A DNA stretch of 32,650 nt, from the NCBI GenBank assembly GCA_022451885.1, contig JAKUNN010000004.1, forward strand, positions 1-32,650. Reading direction: 5' to 3'. Below are positions 14,612 to 27,213 of this stretch, one piece after another. Source of the stretch: Dehalococcoidia bacterium (GTDB lineage: Bacteria > Chloroflexota > Dehalococcoidia > Tepidiformales > Tepidiformaceae). Every line of letters begins with the position of its first letter. Position 1 is the stretch's first letter. Made by a program: the position numbers and the translations under genes. Below the pieces are notes generated by a model. The model was not told the DNA's origin. It ran no database searches and worked only from the letters and a program-made list of their open reading frames with translations.

Positions 14612-14641
14612 GGTGCGCACCATTCATTGCGCTGTTACAAT
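14612..14641 (+). promoter_or_regulatory. Candidate promoter with palindromic operator before the S1-clpC operon
   Basis: GGTGCGCACC (14612-14621) is a perfect 10-base palindrome. It sits where a -35 box would be relative to an extended -10 element, TGTTACAAT (14633-14641). No normal -35 box is seen, which would fit an activator- or repressor-controlled promoter. The remaining bases between 14541 and 14740 show nothing else I can name. Seen by eye; low confidence. Confidence 0.3.
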
Positions 14642-14740
14642 GTCTGCACAGCTTATATTTGTGTTGCGTTTAAAATATGACAGGTGGATTTTTGAACGTA
14701 ATACGCTTGAAAGCTGATCAGTAAAGAAGCCAGAAAAAAC

Positions 14741-16285
14741 ATGTCTACCACACCAGATTCATCTACACCCTCACAAACAACCGAAAATGAAATGAATATG
14801 GAGGAGCTTCTTAACTCGGAAGCTTCAAAGTCCAGTCAATTGCGCAGGGGGGAGATTATTGAGGGTGTTGTTTTGGGTAAGTCCTCAGATGGTTTGATAG
14901 TCGACGTAGGTACGAAAATGGAGGCTGTTGTGCCTCAAGGGGAAATGTTGTCTTTGGGTGTGGGTGAAGAAAATACACTAAAGTCTGGCGATAAAATTAC
15001 AGTGATGGTCCTCCAGCCTTTTTCTTCGGAAGGGCATGGTATTGTTTCGTTGGATCGTGCGCGGGGAGAAGAGGGGTGGCAATCTTTGGCTCAAAAACTT
15101 GAAAGCGGTGAATCTTTCATGGCACAAGTTGTAGGTCACAATAAGGGTGGCTTGTTAGCAAATGTAGAAGGGGTAAATGCTTTTATCCCGCTTTCGCAAG
15201 TTGAAAGTGTGAGACGAGATGCTGAGGATTCAGCATCGCAGCTTGCGGATTTTGTAGGAAAGGAATTGAGAACAAAGGTTATTGAAATTAACCGCAGGAA
15301 AAACCGGGCGATTTTATCTGAGCGTGCTGCAATGAGTGAGTGGAGGCAAGAACAGAAAGATCGGATCTTGAGTGTTTTGGAAGAAGGGCAAGTTCGGGAC
15401 GGGACGGTTTCCTCGATTGCTGATTTCGGTGTTTTTGTTGATATTGGTGGTGCTGATGGATTAGCTCATGTTACGGAGTTATCTTGGGAGCGAAACAAGA
15501 AACCTAAGGAGCTTTTTAAAGTTGGTGATTCAGTTAAGGCATTTATCCTGAAGATTGAGCCGGAAACAAAGAAGATTTCACTTTCTTTAAAAAGAGCTAG
15601 TACCGGAGCTTGGGATGATGTGGTTGAACGGATGGTGATCGGTCAGATACTTATAGGCCGTGTTACAAAGCTTATGAAATTTGGAGCCTTTATTCATTTG
15701 GAAGGCCCTGTAGAGGGATTGGTACATATTTCTGAGGTAACAAATCGTCGAATACAGCACCCTCAAGATGTTTTGAAGGAAAATGATGTGGTGCCGGTAA
15801 AACTTGTCCGTATAGATAAAGAGAGGCATCGATTAGGGTTGTCTGTTCGACAAGCGCGTAATGATGCCGAGGCTATGGGGTTTGGGTTTGACCGGAACGG
15901 CGCATTGATAGATTGGCCTGATGATGTGCGAGCAGAATTTGATTTACCAAAGCGGGACGCAAGTAAAATTAGCGGTGAACTACAAACAGCAACAGAAAGT
16001 GCTATCCAAGAGGCAGTGTCCCGTGACCCAGAGCCCGTTTCTGCTTTTGCCCAAGCATTTGCAGATGCCCTTGAACAAGCTGATGTAGATGAGGATGAAT
16101 CCTTAGATACACCTGTTTTGCAAGAGGAATTGGTGGGAGAATCTACCGATAGCATAGAGGATGAAGTGTCTGTGGAAGTACCAGATACTGAGTCTGAGGT
16201 TGTTCAAGAAGAAGTCGTTGAAGAAAAGGTAGTAGCTGTAGATCAAGAAGCGGACAAAGGGGAAAGTTCTGATGCCGGAGCGTGA
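14741..16285 (+). CDS. rpsA: S1-domain RNA-binding protein (ribosomal protein S1-like)
   Basis: A 514-residue protein with four S1 OB-fold RNA-binding domains at about residues 35-108, 122-192, 210-282 and 295-368. Domains three and four are closest to the consensus, with GTVSSIADFGVFVDIGGADG and GRVTKLMKFGAFIHLEGPVE. The last 140 residues form a low-complexity acidic tail rich in Glu, Asp and Val. Four-domain S1 proteins of this type act in translation initiation as ribosomal protein S1 or a homologue; the gene symbol is by similarity. The upstream ribosome binding site is weak. The last 14 bases overlap the start of clpC, an unusual pairing. Confidence 0.9.
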   Translation: MSTTPDSSTPSQTTENEMNMEELLNSEASKSSQLRRGEIIEGVVLGKSSDGLIVDVGTKMEAVVPQGEMLSLGVGEENTLKSGDKITVMVLQPFSSEGHGIVSLDRARGEEGWQSLAQKLESGESFMAQVVGHNKGGLLANVEGVNAFIPLSQVESVRRDAEDSASQLADFVGKELRTKVIEINRRKNRAILSERAAMSEWRQEQKDRILSVLEEGQVRDGTVSSIADFGVFVDIGGADGLAHVTELSWERNKKPKELFKVGDSVKAFILKIEPETKKISLSLKRASTGAWDDVVERMVIGQILIGRVTKLMKFGAFIHLEGPVEGLVHISEVTNRRIQHPQDVLKENDVVPVKLVRIDKERHRLGLSVRQARNDAEAMGFGFDRNGALIDWPDDVRAEFDLPKRDASKISGELQTATESAIQEAVSRDPEPVSAFAQAFADALEQADVDEDESLDTPVLQEELVGESTDSIEDEVSVEVPDTESEVVQEEVVEEKVVAVDQEADKGESSDAGA

Positions 16286-18776
16286 TCGATTTGATAAGTT
16301 TACTGAGCGAGCAAGGCGAGTTTTAACTCTAGCTCAAGAAGAGGCTCATCGTTTTAACCATAATTACATAGGAACTGAGCATATTCTTTTAGGCCTTGTC
16401 CGTGAAGGTGAAGGAGTAGCAGCGAAAGTTTTAGGTAATCTGGGGGTTGAGCTTAATAAGGTACGATCTGCCGTAGAATTTATTATCGGGCGTGGGGATC
16501 GAACTGTACTTGGTGAAATTGGTCTTACCCCAAGAGCTAAAAAGGTCATAGAGCTTGCCGTTGATGAAGCTCGAAGACTAAACCATTCGTACATAGGAAC
16601 TGAGCATCTTCTTTTGGGTCTTGTCCGAGAGGGAGAAGGGATTGCAGCAGGGGTTTTGGAGAGTCTAGGCGTAAATATTGAAAGAGTTCGTGCTGAAACG
16701 ACAAGAATCCTTAATCAATCTTCACCACAGCAGCAAGCAGGTACAGCTGCTTCGACAGGGGCCCGAAAAGCTAGCAGAACCCCGACTGCAGATCAGCTTG
16801 GTGTTGAGTTAACCGAAGCGGCACGGTCAGGTCAGTTAGATCCGATAGTAGGACGCACTACTGAGTTAGAACGGGTAGTACAGATTTTGTCTCGTAGAAC
16901 AAAAAATAATCCTGTTTTGATAGGTGAACCTGGTGTTGGTAAAACAGCTATAGCTGAGTTACTTGCCCAACGAATAGTGAGTGGTGATGTACCGGAGACA
17001 TTAACGGGTAAACGTCTGCTTACCTTGGACATAGGTTCTCTAGTAGCAGGAACGAAGTATCGGGGTGAATTTGAAGAACGATTAAAGAAGGTTTTAGAAG
17101 AATTGAAGGCGGCAGGCGATTGTATTCTTTTTGTGGATGAGTTGCACATGCTTGTTGGTGCGGGGGCAGCTGAAGGTGCTGTTGATGCAGCTAATATACT
17201 TAAGCCGACTCTTGCCCGTGGTGAATTGCAGTGCATAGGTGCGACCACACTTGATGAGTATCGCAAGCATATTGAAAAAGATGCCGCTCTAGAACGTAGG
17301 TTCCAGCCTATTGTTGTGGAGGAACCTACTTCTGAAGAGACTATAGAGATTTTAAAAGGTATACGTGGTCGTTATGAGGAGCATCATAATTTGCACATTA
17401 GTGATGGCGCCCTTAGTGCGGCAGCACATTTGTCGAGTCGCTATGTAAGTGATCGTTTTTTGCCAGATAAGGCCATTGATCTTATCGATGAAGCTTCGAG
17501 TCGTGTTCGTATTAGGAGAGCTGCTACTCCACCTTCTACGGAAGATGCTATGAAGGGTATTGAGAGGATTCAACGTGAGAAGGTAGCTGCAACTGAGGCT
17601 GAGCAGTTTGAGTATGCAGAGGAGTTAGGCAACCGAGAAGTGCGTTTGCGCGAAAAGATACTTGAAATGGGTGATTGGGCTCAAGAAGGTACTGGTGTTG
17701 CCACACCAACAGTCAGCGAAGGGGATATTTCAGAAGTTGTTGCAATGTGGACAGGCATTCCAGTTGCACGAGTAGCTAGTGAAGAAAGTGCTCGTTTGAT
17801 TCGTATGGAAGAAGCCATCAAAGAACGTGTGGTGGGGCAAGATGAAGCAGTTGAATCGATTGCACGTGCTGTTAGGCGTGCGCGTGCAGGTCTCAAGGAC
17901 CCGCGCCGGCCGATTGGCGTATTTTTGTTTTTGGGTCCAACCGGTGTGGGGAAAACTCATTTAGCCCGTGCTTTGGCTGAATTTATGTTTGATTCGCAGG
18001 ACAACATGATAAAGCTTGATATGAGTGAGTTTGGTGAAAAACACACAGTAGCTCGCTTGATTGGTTCACCACCAGGATATGTAGGCTATGACGATGGTGG
18101 TCAATTAACTGATACGGTTCGCCGTAAGTCCTACTGTCTCATTTTGCTTGATGAAATTGAAAAGGCCCATCCTGAAGTATTTAACTTGCTTCTGCAGATT
18201 TTTGATGAGGGAAATCTTGCTGATGCGAAAGGTCGGAAAGTTGATTTCCGTAATACCATCGTGATCATGACTTCTAATGTTGGCTCAGACCTTATTAAGA
18301 GAGACTCCAATTTGGGCTTCTCTGTTACGAGTGATGAGGGCCAAAGCCATGAAGATGCTTATCAGCGAATGAAGGATAAAGTCTTAAATGAGCTAAAAAA
18401 TGTCTTCCGACCTGAATTCCTAAATCGCATTGATAACACTGTAGTATTTCATGCCCTGACAAAAGAACATATTCGTAGGATCGTTGACCTCGAGCTGAGA
18501 CAAACGGAACGTCGTCTTAGTATGCAGGGAATTACCTTGGAGATAACCGAGAGCGCGAAAGATTGGCTCGGTGAAAAAGGTTATGACCAAGTATTTGGCG
18601 CGAGACCATTACGGCGTGTGATCCAGGAGAACATTGAAGATCAACTAAGTGAGATGTTACTAACAAGTCGCTTTGTTGCTGGTGATAGTATTGTGATTAA
18701 CGCGAATTCTGAAGACGGTCTTTCAATTGAATCTGCTGAGTCTGCCGAAGAGTCAACTCCTTCGGTAGCTGGATAG
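16272..18776 (+). CDS. clpC: ATP-dependent Clp protease ATPase subunit ClpC
   Basis: An AAA+ unfoldase that feeds proteins to ClpP. The 834 residues show the expected order: two Clp-N repeats (about 1-145, each with [17 protein letters not shown]), the first AAA+ module with Walker A GEPGVGKT (from 218), a UVR-like middle segment (about 425-460), the second AAA+ module with GPTGVGKT (from 555), and a C-terminal domain with [11 protein letters not shown]681-G682-F683 is the ClpP-docking LGF loop. The ATG lies inside the S1 gene (14-base overlap), so translation is probably coupled. No ctsR, mcsA or mcsB gene flanks it, unlike in Firmicutes. Confidence 0.97.
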   Translation: MPERDRFDKFTERARRVLTLAQEEAHRFNHNYIGTEHILLGLVREGEGVAAKVLGNLGVELNKVRSAVEFIIGRGDRTVLGEIGLTPRAKKVIELAVDEARRLNHSYIGTEHLLLGLVREGEGIAAGVLESLGVNIERVRAETTRILNQSSPQQQAGTAASTGARKASRTPTADQLGVELTEAARSGQLDPIVGRTTELERVVQILSRRTKNNPVLIGEPGVGKTAIAELLAQRIVSGDVPETLTGKRLLTLDIGSLVAGTKYRGEFEERLKKVLEELKAAGDCILFVDELHMLVGAGAAEGAVDAANILKPTLARGELQCIGATTLDEYRKHIEKDAALERRFQPIVVEEPTSEETIEILKGIRGRYEEHHNLHISDGALSAAAHLSSRYVSDRFLPDKAIDLIDEASSRVRIRRAATPPSTEDAMKGIERIQREKVAATEAEQFEYAEELGNREVRLREKILEMGDWAQEGTGVATPTVSEGDISEVVAMWTGIPVARVASEESARLIRMEEAIKERVVGQDEAVESIARAVRRARAGLKDPRRPIGVFLFLGPTGVGKTHLARALAEFMFDSQDNMIKLDMSEFGEKHTVARLIGSPPGYVGYDDGGQLTDTVRRKSYCLILLDEIEKAHPEVFNLLLQIFDEGNLADAKGRKVDFRNTIVIMTSNVGSDLIKRDSNLGFSVTSDEGQSHEDAYQRMKDKVLNELKNVFRPEFLNRIDNTVVFHALTKEHIRRIVDLELRQTERRLSMQGITLEITESAKDWLGEKGYDQVFGARPLRRVIQENIEDQLSEMLLTSRFVAGDSIVINANSEDGLSIESAESAEESTPSVAG

Positions 18777-18816
18777 TGTAGTAACCCTTTCATTTTTGTG
18801 TTAAATTAGCCGAAAG

Positions 18817-18845
18817 TTGACGCTTTTAAGCAGTTACTTTATCCT
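18817..18845 (+). promoter_or_regulatory. Promoter of rpoBC
   Basis: TTGACG (18817-18822) and TATCCT (18840-18845) with an exact 17-base spacer. Transcription would start near 18852, giving a leader of about 70 bases; AAGGAG (18908-18913) is 9 bases before the rpoB ATG. No terminator is visible after clpC, so some read-through is likely. Confidence 0.6.
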
Positions 18846-18922
18846 TACCTTGGTGTACCTTGCCTCACGCTGTTTTTCTTTATCTTTGAAAAAACGAATA
18901 TTATTTTAAGGAGTCGCGGAGC

Positions 18923-21900
18923 ATGACTTCGACGAATGTAGCTCCGGATTCAGCTTCTGCTGCGTCCGCTGCAAATATCCCCCCATCAAATTTATACGGG
19001 AAGATCCCTGAAATTCTTGAGGTTCCTAACCTTATTGAATTACAACTCAAAAGTTTTAACTGGTTTTTAGAAACTGGCTTAAGAGAACTACTTGATGAAA
19101 TTTCACCAATAAAAGATTTTAATGAGCAGAAAATGGATCTTCGTTTCTGTGATTATATTTTAGAAACACCCAAACATGACGAAGACGAATGTCGTGATAA
19201 GGATTTAACTTTTGCTGCTCCACTGAAGATTAATGTTGAACTTGAAATCAAGGAAACTGGAGAAATCAAGGAACAACAGCTTTTCTTCGGTGACTTTCCT
19301 TTGATGACGGAGCGAGGCACCTTTATTGTAAATGGTGCAGAGCGTGTTGTTGTTTCACAGTTAGTTAGGTCGCCTGGTGTTTATTACACTGCTGACCCAG
19401 ATCCGCAAACTGGAAAAATTTTGGGCGCTGCTAAGTTAATTCCTAGCCGTGGAGCATGGCTAGAATTTGAGACGTCTAATCGTAATATTCTTTCAGTCAA
19501 AGTTGATCGCAAGCGTAAAATACCCGCGAGTATTTTAATTAGGACGATAGATGTTCCCGGAATATTACCTGGTGATTATGAAAATCCGGCTTTTGCTAAG
19601 TACTTTGAATTGCTAGAAGCAGAAGGTACAGGGAGTGGCAAGCGAAGTACGAGTTTAAATAGGGCAAGTCGGGAGATTGAAGAGTACTTGGGAACGACTG
19701 ATAGGCTGATGGCTATTTTCAAGGAAGTTGATATAGAAGGTGAAGAGGCATTTTTACGAAGCACTATTGAGGTCGGTAAGGATAATACCGAGACTAAAAG
19801 GGAGGCGTTAATTGAGTTTTATCGGCGCATAAGACCTGGTGAGCCACCTACGCTTGAGAATGCTCGAAAGCTTATTGATGATCAGTTGTTCTTTAATCCG
19901 AGGCGTTATGACTTGGGTAAAGTTGGCCGTTACCAGTTCCATAATCGAATAAAGAATGATGCAGTAGATTATGAAGAGGCATTGGAGAATCGATGCTTAC
20001 GTCCCGTAGACCTAATCAACCTTGTTGCTGAGCTTATAAATGTTAATGCTGGAAGGACAGGTACAGACGATATAGATCATTTGGGAAATCGGCGGATTCG
20101 TGCGGTAGGCGAACTCGTACAGCAACAATTCCGAGTAGGTTTGCTAAGAATGGAACGAGTTGTTCGTGAACGTATGACGATTACGGATCCGGCTGAGGCA
20201 ACGCCGAGTGCACTAATCAACACGCGACCAGTTGTTGCTACAACAAAAGAATTCTTTGGTGGTAGTCAACTTTCGCAGTTTATGGATCAAACTAACCCTT
20301 TAGCAGAACTCACACATAAACGCCGGTTGAGCGCACTTGGCCCTGGGGGACTTTCACGTGATCGAGCTGGGTTTGATGTTCGTGATGTACACCATTCGCA
20401 TTACGGCCGTATTTGTCCTATTGAAACTCCTGAAGGCCCGAACATTGGACTTATAGGTTCCTTGGCAACTTATGGTCGGCTTAATGATTATGGGTTTATT
20501 GAGACACCTTATCGTCGTGTTTTACGTGAGTTTTCTCCGGAAGATTCTGGAATGCGAGGAAATTATGTACGTGGGAAAATAAAAGATGAAAAAGGAAAGG
20601 TCGTTGCGGAGGATGGTGAGCAGATCACTGCTGCGCTTCAGAAAAAGTTAAAAAGTCTTGGAGGGTCAGTCCCAGTTCGCCCTCGTGCAAGCGATGATGT
20701 TGTGTATTTGGATGCTAAGAAAGAGGATGATTTTACAATAGGTCAAGCGAATGCCTTGCTTGATGATGATGGATTTTTCCTTGAAGAACGTGTCGAAGTA
20801 CGGGATAACGCTGACTTCAAAATGGTTCCACCAGTTGAGATAGATTATTTGGATATTTCGCCAAAACAGATGGTTTCGGTTGCTTCCGCCTTAATTCCAT
20901 TTCTTGAACATGATGATGCTAACAGGGCTTTGATGGGAGCAAACATGCAACGTCAAGCTGTTCCGTTGGTTCGTCCAGAGGCGCCTTTGGTTGGTACCGG
21001 TATGGAAGCTAGAACCGCAGTCGATAGTGGTCATGTTCGGGTGGCTAAAGGGGATGGCGAAGTTGTAGATGCTAATGGTTTGTCTATTACTCTAAAGTAC
21101 GATGATAAAGAGCTTGGCTCAGAGGTAGTAAACCTAGATAAATTTAAAAGATCCAATCAAGGGACCTGTATAAATCAAAGGCCAATAGTGTTGCGTGGTG
21201 AGCGTGTATCTGCTGGTCAGGCCTTGGTGGATTCTTCCAGTACTAGTGGTGGTGAGCTTGCATTAGGGCAAAACGTTCTGTGTGCTTTTATGTCATGGGA
21301 AGGTTACAACTTTGAAGACGCGATAATCATTAGTCAAAATCTTGTGAGGGAAGATAAATTTACATCTATCCATATCGAAAAGCATGAAGTAGAGGCACGG
21401 GACACTAAGCTAGGTGAAGAGGAGATTACACGGGATATACCTAATGTAGGTGAAGAGGGCTTAGCAGACTTAGATGAGGAGGGAATTGTTCGAATCGGTG
21501 CAGAGGTGAGGGAAGGAGATCTTCTAGTTGGGAAGATTACTCCTAAGGGTGAGACCGAACTTAGTGCCGAGGAGAAATTATTACGTGCGATCTTTGGCGA
21601 AAAGGCCCGGGAAGTAAAAGATTCAAGTTTACGTTTGCCTCATGGTGAACGCGGTAAAGTTATTGGTGTCAGTGTTCTAACTCGTGAAGATACTGAGGGT
21701 CTTGCCGCTCAGGTAAACAAGCTTGTAAGAGTTAGTACGGCTCAGCGAAGAAAGATTGCTGAAGGTGATAAAATGGCTGGCCGTCATGGGAACAAGGGTG
21801 TGATTAGTCGTATTTTGCCGAGGGAAGATATGCCGTTTCTTCCTGACGGGACCCCGATTGATATTATTCTCAATCCTATTGGGGTTCCTAGTCGTATGAA

Positions 21901-22822
21901 CATAGGTCAAGTTTTGGAAATGCATTTAGGCAGGGCTGCGGAGACTTTGGGATTCCGTGCCACTACACCTGTTTTTGATGGAGCTGATGACGGGGATTTA
22001 GATGATGCCCTTGCGCGGGCTTGGATTGCTTCTGAGTCTGGCGCGGTTTACTACGTCGATCCGAGATCTCATGACTTTGACTTGGATCATGCATGTCTTT
22101 GGGTGAAAGATATTGGGTACGATCCAACTAGTTGTTTTGGTGATCCGAAGAAGGGTATAAGTCCGGAAAAAGGTGCTGCAAAACGTGCCTGTCTTGAAAT
22201 CTGGCTCGATCAGATAGGCCATGTTGTTGATAAAAAAGCTTCTATGGAAGCGCTTGAAGAAACAGTCCAAGAAGTTTACCGCGACACCGGTGCAACGCCT
22301 CCACTTTTTGGTAAGACACATTTGCGGGATGGTCGAACAGGTGATTATTTTGATCAACCTGTAGCAGTTGGGCAGATGTACATGTTAAAGCTTATCCATT
22401 TGGTTGAAGATAAAATTCATGCACGTAGCACAGGTCCTTATTCGCTGATTACACAGCAACCCTTGGGAGGAAAAGCACAGTTTGGTGGACAGCGTTTTGG
22501 TGAGATGGAAGTTTGGGCTTTGGAAGCGTATGGCGCGGCCCATATTTTGCAGGAATTACTAACTGTTAAATCTGACGATGTTGTAGGACGCGTTAAAACT
22601 TATGAAGCAATTGTTAAGGGTGAAGATGTGCTTGAACCTGGTGTACCAGAATCTTTCAAAGTTCTGGTAAAAGAATTGCAATCATTAGGTCTTTCTGTTG
22701 ATGTTTCCAACGCTGAAGGGGCGATCTCCTTTGCTAGTGAAGCCGATAGTGAATCACCTGGTCGTTTAGGTATTAACCTGACTGGCTTTGAAGAAGAGGA
22801 TATTTTTGATGTTGGAAGTTAA
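18923..22822 (+). CDS. rpoB: DNA-directed RNA polymerase subunit beta
   Basis: The 1299-residue beta subunit of RNA polymerase. The N-terminal block [15 protein letters not shown] and [19 protein letters not shown] are typical. The rifampicin-binding cluster reads [20 protein letters not shown] then [20 protein letters not shown], with the sensitive-type residues at the positions equivalent to E. coli D516, H526 and S531. Later blocks include [15 protein letters not shown] and, near the C-terminus, [20 protein letters not shown]. The last 14 bases overlap the start of rpoC. Ribosomal protein genes rplJ and rplL are not upstream; clpC is there instead. Confidence 0.98.
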   Translation: MTSTNVAPDSASAASAANIPPSNLYGKIPEILEVPNLIELQLKSFNWFLETGLRELLDEISPIKDFNEQKMDLRFCDYILETPKHDEDECRDKDLTFAAPLKINVELEIKETGEIKEQQLFFGDFPLMTERGTFIVNGAERVVVSQLVRSPGVYYTADPDPQTGKILGAAKLIPSRGAWLEFETSNRNILSVKVDRKRKIPASILIRTIDVPGILPGDYENPAFAKYFELLEAEGTGSGKRSTSLNRASREIEEYLGTTDRLMAIFKEVDIEGEEAFLRSTIEVGKDNTETKREALIEFYRRIRPGEPPTLENARKLIDDQLFFNPRRYDLGKVGRYQFHNRIKNDAVDYEEALENRCLRPVDLINLVAELINVNAGRTGTDDIDHLGNRRIRAVGELVQQQFRVGLLRMERVVRERMTITDPAEATPSALINTRPVVATTKEFFGGSQLSQFMDQTNPLAELTHKRRLSALGPGGLSRDRAGFDVRDVHHSHYGRICPIETPEGPNIGLIGSLATYGRLNDYGFIETPYRRVLREFSPEDSGMRGNYVRGKIKDEKGKVVAEDGEQITAALQKKLKSLGGSVPVRPRASDDVVYLDAKKEDDFTIGQANALLDDDGFFLEERVEVRDNADFKMVPPVEIDYLDISPKQMVSVASALIPFLEHDDANRALMGANMQRQAVPLVRPEAPLVGTGMEARTAVDSGHVRVAKGDGEVVDANGLSITLKYDDKELGSEVVNLDKFKRSNQGTCINQRPIVLRGERVSAGQALVDSSSTSGGELALGQNVLCAFMSWEGYNFEDAIIISQNLVREDKFTSIHIEKHEVEARDTKLGEEEITRDIPNVGEEGLADLDEEGIVRIGAEVREGDLLVGKITPKGETELSAEEKLLRAIFGEKAREVKDSSLRLPHGERGKVIGVSVLTREDTEGLAAQVNKLVRVSTAQRRKIAEGDKMAGRHGNKGVISRILPREDMPFLPDGTPIDIILNPIGVPSRMNIGQVLEMHLGRAAETLGFRATTPVFDGADDGDLDDALARAWIASESGAVYYVDPRSHDFDLDHACLWVKDIGYDPTSCFGDPKKGISPEKGAAKRACLEIWLDQIGHVVDKKASMEALEETVQEVYRDTGATPPLFGKTHLRDGRTGDYFDQPVAVGQMYMLKLIHLVEDKIHARSTGPYSLITQQPLGGKAQFGGQRFGEMEVWALEAYGAAHILQELLTVKSDDVVGRVKTYEAIVKGEDVLEPGVPESFKVLVKELQSLGLSVDVSNAEGAISFASEADSESPGRLGINLTGFEEEDIFDVGS

Positions 22823-25800
22823 TGATTTTAATCAAGTTCGTTTGGGCTTGGCCAGTCCGCAACAAGTACGTTCTTGGTCATATGGGGAAGTAACGAAACC
22901 AGAGACAATCAATTACAGGACTCTAAAGCCTGAAAAGGATGGCTTATTTTGTGAGAAAATCTTCGGACCCAGTAAAGATTTCGAGTGCGTATGCGGGAAA
23001 TATAAGCGTGTCCGGTATCGCGGGATCGTTTGTGATAAATGTGGAGTTGAAGTAACTCGGGCAAAAGTGCGCCGTGAACGTATGGGGCATATTGAATTAG
23101 CTAGCCCAGTGAGCCATATTTGGTTTGTTAAAGGGACTCCCTCGAAGCTTAGTTTACTGTTAGATATCACTCCCCGAAACCTTGAGCGAGTACTTTATTT
23201 TGCTCAACACATGGTTCTTGAGGTGGATTCTGCGGCTCGTCAAAGATACCTTGATCAGCTTGAAGACTTACTTGACCGTGCCCTTGAAGAGCGACTTACT
23301 GAGGTTCAGCCTCAAGTAGAATTATATGAAACACGTTTAGAAAATGAAGGCCTAGAGTTAGAGTCTAAACTTGAAGAGAAAATCGCTACATTAGAATCTG
23401 AGCGACAAACGTCTAGGGATTTAATAGAGAATGACGTCAAAGAATCGCTTGATCTTGCCGAATCAAATTTAACTAAGTTGTCCCCACAAGAAATTTCCCT
23501 CTTTGATGAAGTGATTATTGAAGAAGGGGAAAAAATTACTAAAACTCTTCGGAACCGAGTGCGCAGTCGGGGAAAAAACCGTCTTGCAGATTTTGATAAA
23601 GAGACAAGGAAACTTATAAAAATTGAGAAAGAAGTTGCAAAAACAGCTGTTGAGGATGCTCGTGTAGCTATTGCAAGTACTTTGCATCCGTTACAGGAAA
23701 AGAAGCAAGAGATTGTTAACTCTGTAAAGCAGGAGTTTTTAGAGCGCCGAAAGGATTTGGAAGAAATTGTTGATCCAGTTGAGGAAGATAAAATCTTACT
23801 TTTGACAGATGCGCGCAGTCGTGAATTACAAGAATCTTTCCCAGGTGTTTTTAAGTGTGGTATGGGTGCAGAGGCTGTAATTAATGTTCTTGAGCGCCTG
23901 AATCTTGCGACACTGAGGGCTAAGTTAAAAAACGAGATTCAAATTGCTGCGGGGCAACGTCGTAAAAAAGCTACAAAACGACTTGAAGTAGTAGAAGATC
24001 TTATTGAATCTGGTAATCGTCCTGAGTGGATGATTTTCCGTATTCTTCCCGTCCTACCGCCAGAGCTTAGACCAATGGTACAGCTTGATGGAGGACGTTT
24101 TGCTACTAGTGATCTTAATGATTTGTATCGACGTGTTATTAACCGTAGCAATCGTTTAAAGCGTTTGCTTGAACTTGGTGCGCCTGAAATTATTGTCCGT
24201 AATGAGAAGCGTATGTTACAGGAAGCGGTGGATAGCCTAATTGATAATGGGAGGCGCGGTCGAGCGGTTGTTGGTAGTGGGAATCACAAGCTTAAGAGCC
24301 TGAGCGATATGCTTAAGGGGAAACATGGAAGGTTTAGACAAAATTTACTAGGTAAACGTGTTGATTATTCAGGACGTTCAGTAATTGTTGTAGGACCTGA
24401 GTTAAAGCTAGGCCAATGCGGCTTGCCTAAGCGTATGGCTTTAGAGTTGTTTAAACCTTTTGTTATGCATGCACTTGTGGCAAAGGGCTTGGCACACAAC
24501 ATTAAGAGTGCGAAGCGAGTAGTAGAGCGCGCTCGTCCAGAGGTTTGGGACGTACTTGATGAAGTTATTAAAGATCGGCCAGTTTTGTTAAATCGTGCTC
24601 CAACTTTGCATCGCCTAGGAATTCAGGCATTTCAGCCGGTTTTGATAGAGGGTTCTGCGGTTCAGTTACACCCATTGGTATGTTCAGCTTTTAACGCTGA
24701 CTTTGATGGCGATCAAATGGCTGTACATGTTCCTTTAAGTCGAGAAGCTGTCGCAGAAGCAAAGCAAATTATGCTTTCAACTAACAATTTACTTTCTCCA
24801 GCAAGTGGGGATCCTACGGTGACACCAACCCTTGATATGGTGCTTGGGTGCTACTACATGACTGAGGCAGAAAAAAACGATAAGCCTGAGTCGGAATCTG
24901 ATTTTCCTGCAGTGGGGATATTTAGTTCCTTCGATGAAGCTCGACTTGCTTCTGATCTTGGGCAAATCAGGCTACGGGAAGTTATAAAGGTACGAACTAA
25001 TTCTTTGGTGACTGAAAGTATCTCAGGCCTTCCTGAGGAAATGCCTGAAGGTGATATTTCTCAGATAATTGAGACTACTGTTGGGCGAATTATCTTTAAT
25101 TCTGTTTTGCCTGACCAGTTACCGTTCCAAAATGTCACGATGGATCGTCCTGCTCTACGAGAGATAGTTAGTCTCATCTATAGAGAGATAGGAAACGAAG
25201 CTACTGCCGACGTGGTGGATAAAATCAAGGATTTAGGATTTCATTACGCAACCTTCTCTGGTATCACCATTGCGATCCATGAGATTAAGGTTCCTGATGA
25301 AAAGAAAGAACTCGTTAGGGAAGCTGAGGATATTGTTACTGAGTACGATAGTCAGTACCAAATGGGTCTTATCACTGATGATGAACGTTATCAACATACA
25401 GTTGAAACATGGAGTGATATGACTCAAAAGATTGAAAAGGTCATCTCTGATTCTATGGCTGATTACGGCTCTATTAACTATATGGCTTCCTCTGGTACGA
25501 AGGGTAATATTACCCAAATCCGCCAAATGGCTGGTTTACGTGGTTTGATGACTGATCCAAGTGGGCGTGTGATTGAGCAACCCATACTTAAGTCATTTAG
25601 AGAGGGGTTGACGGTTCTCGAATATTTTATTTCGACGCACGGTGCTCGAAAAGGTCTTGCAGATACTGCTTTACGAACTGCTGATTCTGGGTATCTTACA
25701 AGGCGTCTAATCGATGTGGCCCAGGATGTCATTGTTACGAAAGAAGATTGTGGAACTGCAATAGGATTGTGGATAGAGCGTAGTGACGGGGATACTCCTG

Positions 25801-27203
25801 AGGAGTTCCGCGATCGATTGCTCGGACGTTTCGTTGCACAAACAATTGTAGATAGCGAGACAGGTGAAATAATTCTTGAGGAGCGCAACGAAATAGATGA
25901 ACAAAATTCAGAACGAATTGTTGAGGCTTCTGTCGATGGCGTTTCAGTACTTTCTCCTATGTGCTGCGAAGCCGAGCGTGGGATTTGCCAGGTTTGTTAT
26001 GGTAGGGATTTAGCACGGGGTAGTTTGGTAGAGCTAAATACTGCCGTAGGAATTATTGCTGCTCAGTCCATTGGTGAACCGGGAACACAGTTAACTATGC
26101 GTACTTTCCACACCGGAGGTGTTGCGGGAACAACCGATATTACAAGTGGTTTACCTAGAGTAGAGGAGCTTTTTGAAGCGAGATCACCGCGTGGGGAGGC
26201 TATAATTTGTGAAATCGACGGTAACGTTGAAGTCATAGAAGAAGATGGATTACGACTTGTTCGTGTGGCTAGTGTTGAGACTATTAGCGAAACATACGAT
26301 ATTCCAGAAGGTTCCGAGCTGTTAGTTAAGACCGGGGCGGAAATTTTGGGAGGAGACTTGATCGCGGCAGAAGAGGGGGCTGCAGATGAGGATGCTGGTA
26401 AGCTCGTCGGCTCAGTTACCTCTCGTATTCCTGGGCTTGTTAAGGTTCGGCGGGGTAAGAAAAAGGTTGATGTTGTTCACGAAGTTCGAGAAGAAAGGGA
26501 GTATATAATTCCAATCGCCTCACGTTTGCTTATTGAATCTGGACAGTTTATTGAGGCAGGTACTCAAATTACTGAAGGCGCTAGGAATCCACAAACGATC
26601 CTTGGTATTCAGGGCCGAGATATGGTGCGTGCCTATCTGGTGGATGAGGTCCAGAAAGTTTATCGAACACAGGGTGTAAAAATTAATGATAAACACATTG
26701 AAGTAATTACTCGTCAGTTATTACGACGTGTACGTGTAGATGATCCGGGCGATACCAGCCTACTTCCTGACGATCTTAAGGATCGCCGTGAATTTGATGA
26801 GGAAGTTCAGCGTGTCGTTGCTGAAGGTGGAGTTCCAGCTAGTGCACAGCCTGTTCTTTTAGGTGTAACAAAAGCATCTTTAAATACAGATTCATGGTTG
26901 GCGGCTGCATCTTTCCAAGAAACTACGCGTGTTTTAACTAATGCTTCTGTCGCCGGTAAGAAAGACAGTTTAGTTGGTCTTAAGGAGAATGTAATTATTG
27001 GGAAGTTGATCCCTGCTCGCGCTGAGATTGAAGTTACTCCGCGAGATCCGTATAGCCCAGATATGCCTGAATCTCTTTTCTTGGAAGAGGAATTTGAATT
27101 AGAAAACACCCTTGCTGAAAAGAGTGTGGGTACACCAGTATTTCTTGAAGACTTGCCGGATGGAGAATCACTTTCCGATTCTGGGAAAGTTGATGAAAGC
27201 TAA
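22809..27203 (+). CDS. rpoC: DNA-directed RNA polymerase subunit beta'
   Basis: The 1464-residue beta' subunit. The ATG at 22809 gives the canonical start [17 protein letters not shown], preceded by AGAGGA; a TTG at 22788 would add seven unneeded residues. The N-terminal zinc site ([19 protein letters not shown]), the catalytic magnesium motif NADFDGDQM (residues 629-637, with D631, D633 and D635), the bridge-helix region and the second zinc site ([14 protein letters not shown], from about 1052) are present. A long charged, coiled-coil-like insertion occupies about residues 163-342, absent from the E. coli protein but similar in place to actinobacterial and Chloroflexota inserts. The stop lies 10 bases from the convergent ispF stop. 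Confidence 0.98.
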   Translation: MLEVNDFNQVRLGLASPQQVRSWSYGEVTKPETINYRTLKPEKDGLFCEKIFGPSKDFECVCGKYKRVRYRGIVCDKCGVEVTRAKVRRERMGHIELASPVSHIWFVKGTPSKLSLLLDITPRNLERVLYFAQHMVLEVDSAARQRYLDQLEDLLDRALEERLTEVQPQVELYETRLENEGLELESKLEEKIATLESERQTSRDLIENDVKESLDLAESNLTKLSPQEISLFDEVIIEEGEKITKTLRNRVRSRGKNRLADFDKETRKLIKIEKEVAKTAVEDARVAIASTLHPLQEKKQEIVNSVKQEFLERRKDLEEIVDPVEEDKILLLTDARSRELQESFPGVFKCGMGAEAVINVLERLNLATLRAKLKNEIQIAAGQRRKKATKRLEVVEDLIESGNRPEWMIFRILPVLPPELRPMVQLDGGRFATSDLNDLYRRVINRSNRLKRLLELGAPEIIVRNEKRMLQEAVDSLIDNGRRGRAVVGSGNHKLKSLSDMLKGKHGRFRQNLLGKRVDYSGRSVIVVGPELKLGQCGLPKRMALELFKPFVMHALVAKGLAHNIKSAKRVVERARPEVWDVLDEVIKDRPVLLNRAPTLHRLGIQAFQPVLIEGSAVQLHPLVCSAFNADFDGDQMAVHVPLSREAVAEAKQIMLSTNNLLSPASGDPTVTPTLDMVLGCYYMTEAEKNDKPESESDFPAVGIFSSFDEARLASDLGQIRLREVIKVRTNSLVTESISGLPEEMPEGDISQIIETTVGRIIFNSVLPDQLPFQNVTMDRPALREIVSLIYREIGNEATADVVDKIKDLGFHYATFSGITIAIHEIKVPDEKKELVREAEDIVTEYDSQYQMGLITDDERYQHTVETWSDMTQKIEKVISDSMADYGSINYMASSGTKGNITQIRQMAGLRGLMTDPSGRVIEQPILKSFREGLTVLEYFISTHGARKGLADTALRTADSGYLTRRLIDVAQDVIVTKEDCGTAIGLWIERSDGDTPEEFRDRLLGRFVAQTIVDSETGEIILEERNEIDEQNSERIVEASVDGVSVLSPMCCEAERGICQVCYGRDLARGSLVELNTAVGIIAAQSIGEPGTQLTMRTFHTGGVAGTTDITSGLPRVEELFEARSPRGEAIICEIDGNVEVIEEDGLRLVRVASVETISETYDIPEGSELLVKTGAEILGGDLIAAEEGAADEDAGKLVGSVTSRIPGLVKVRRGKKKVDVVHEVREEREYIIPIASRLLIESGQFIEAGTQITEGARNPQTILGIQGRDMVRAYLVDEVQKVYRTQGVKINDKHIEVITRQLLRRVRVDDPGDTSLLPDDLKDRREFDEEVQRVVAEGGVPASAQPVLLGVTKASLNTDSWLAAASFQETTRVLTNASVAGKKDSLVGLKENVIIGKLIPARAEIEVTPRDPYSPDMPESLFLEEEFELENTLAEKSVGTPVFLEDLPDGESLSDSGKVDES

Positions 27204-27213
27204 ATAAATTTTA

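Noticed and set aside
14476-14673. 65-residue open frame on the plus strand
   Set aside because: It starts inside the 5S rRNA gene and its protein shows no family features.
25478-25888. 136-residue open frame antisense to rpoC, and similar ones antisense to clpC, S1 and ribBA
   Set aside because: They lie fully inside strongly conserved genes on the other strand and resemble no protein family; their length follows from codon bias of the real gene.
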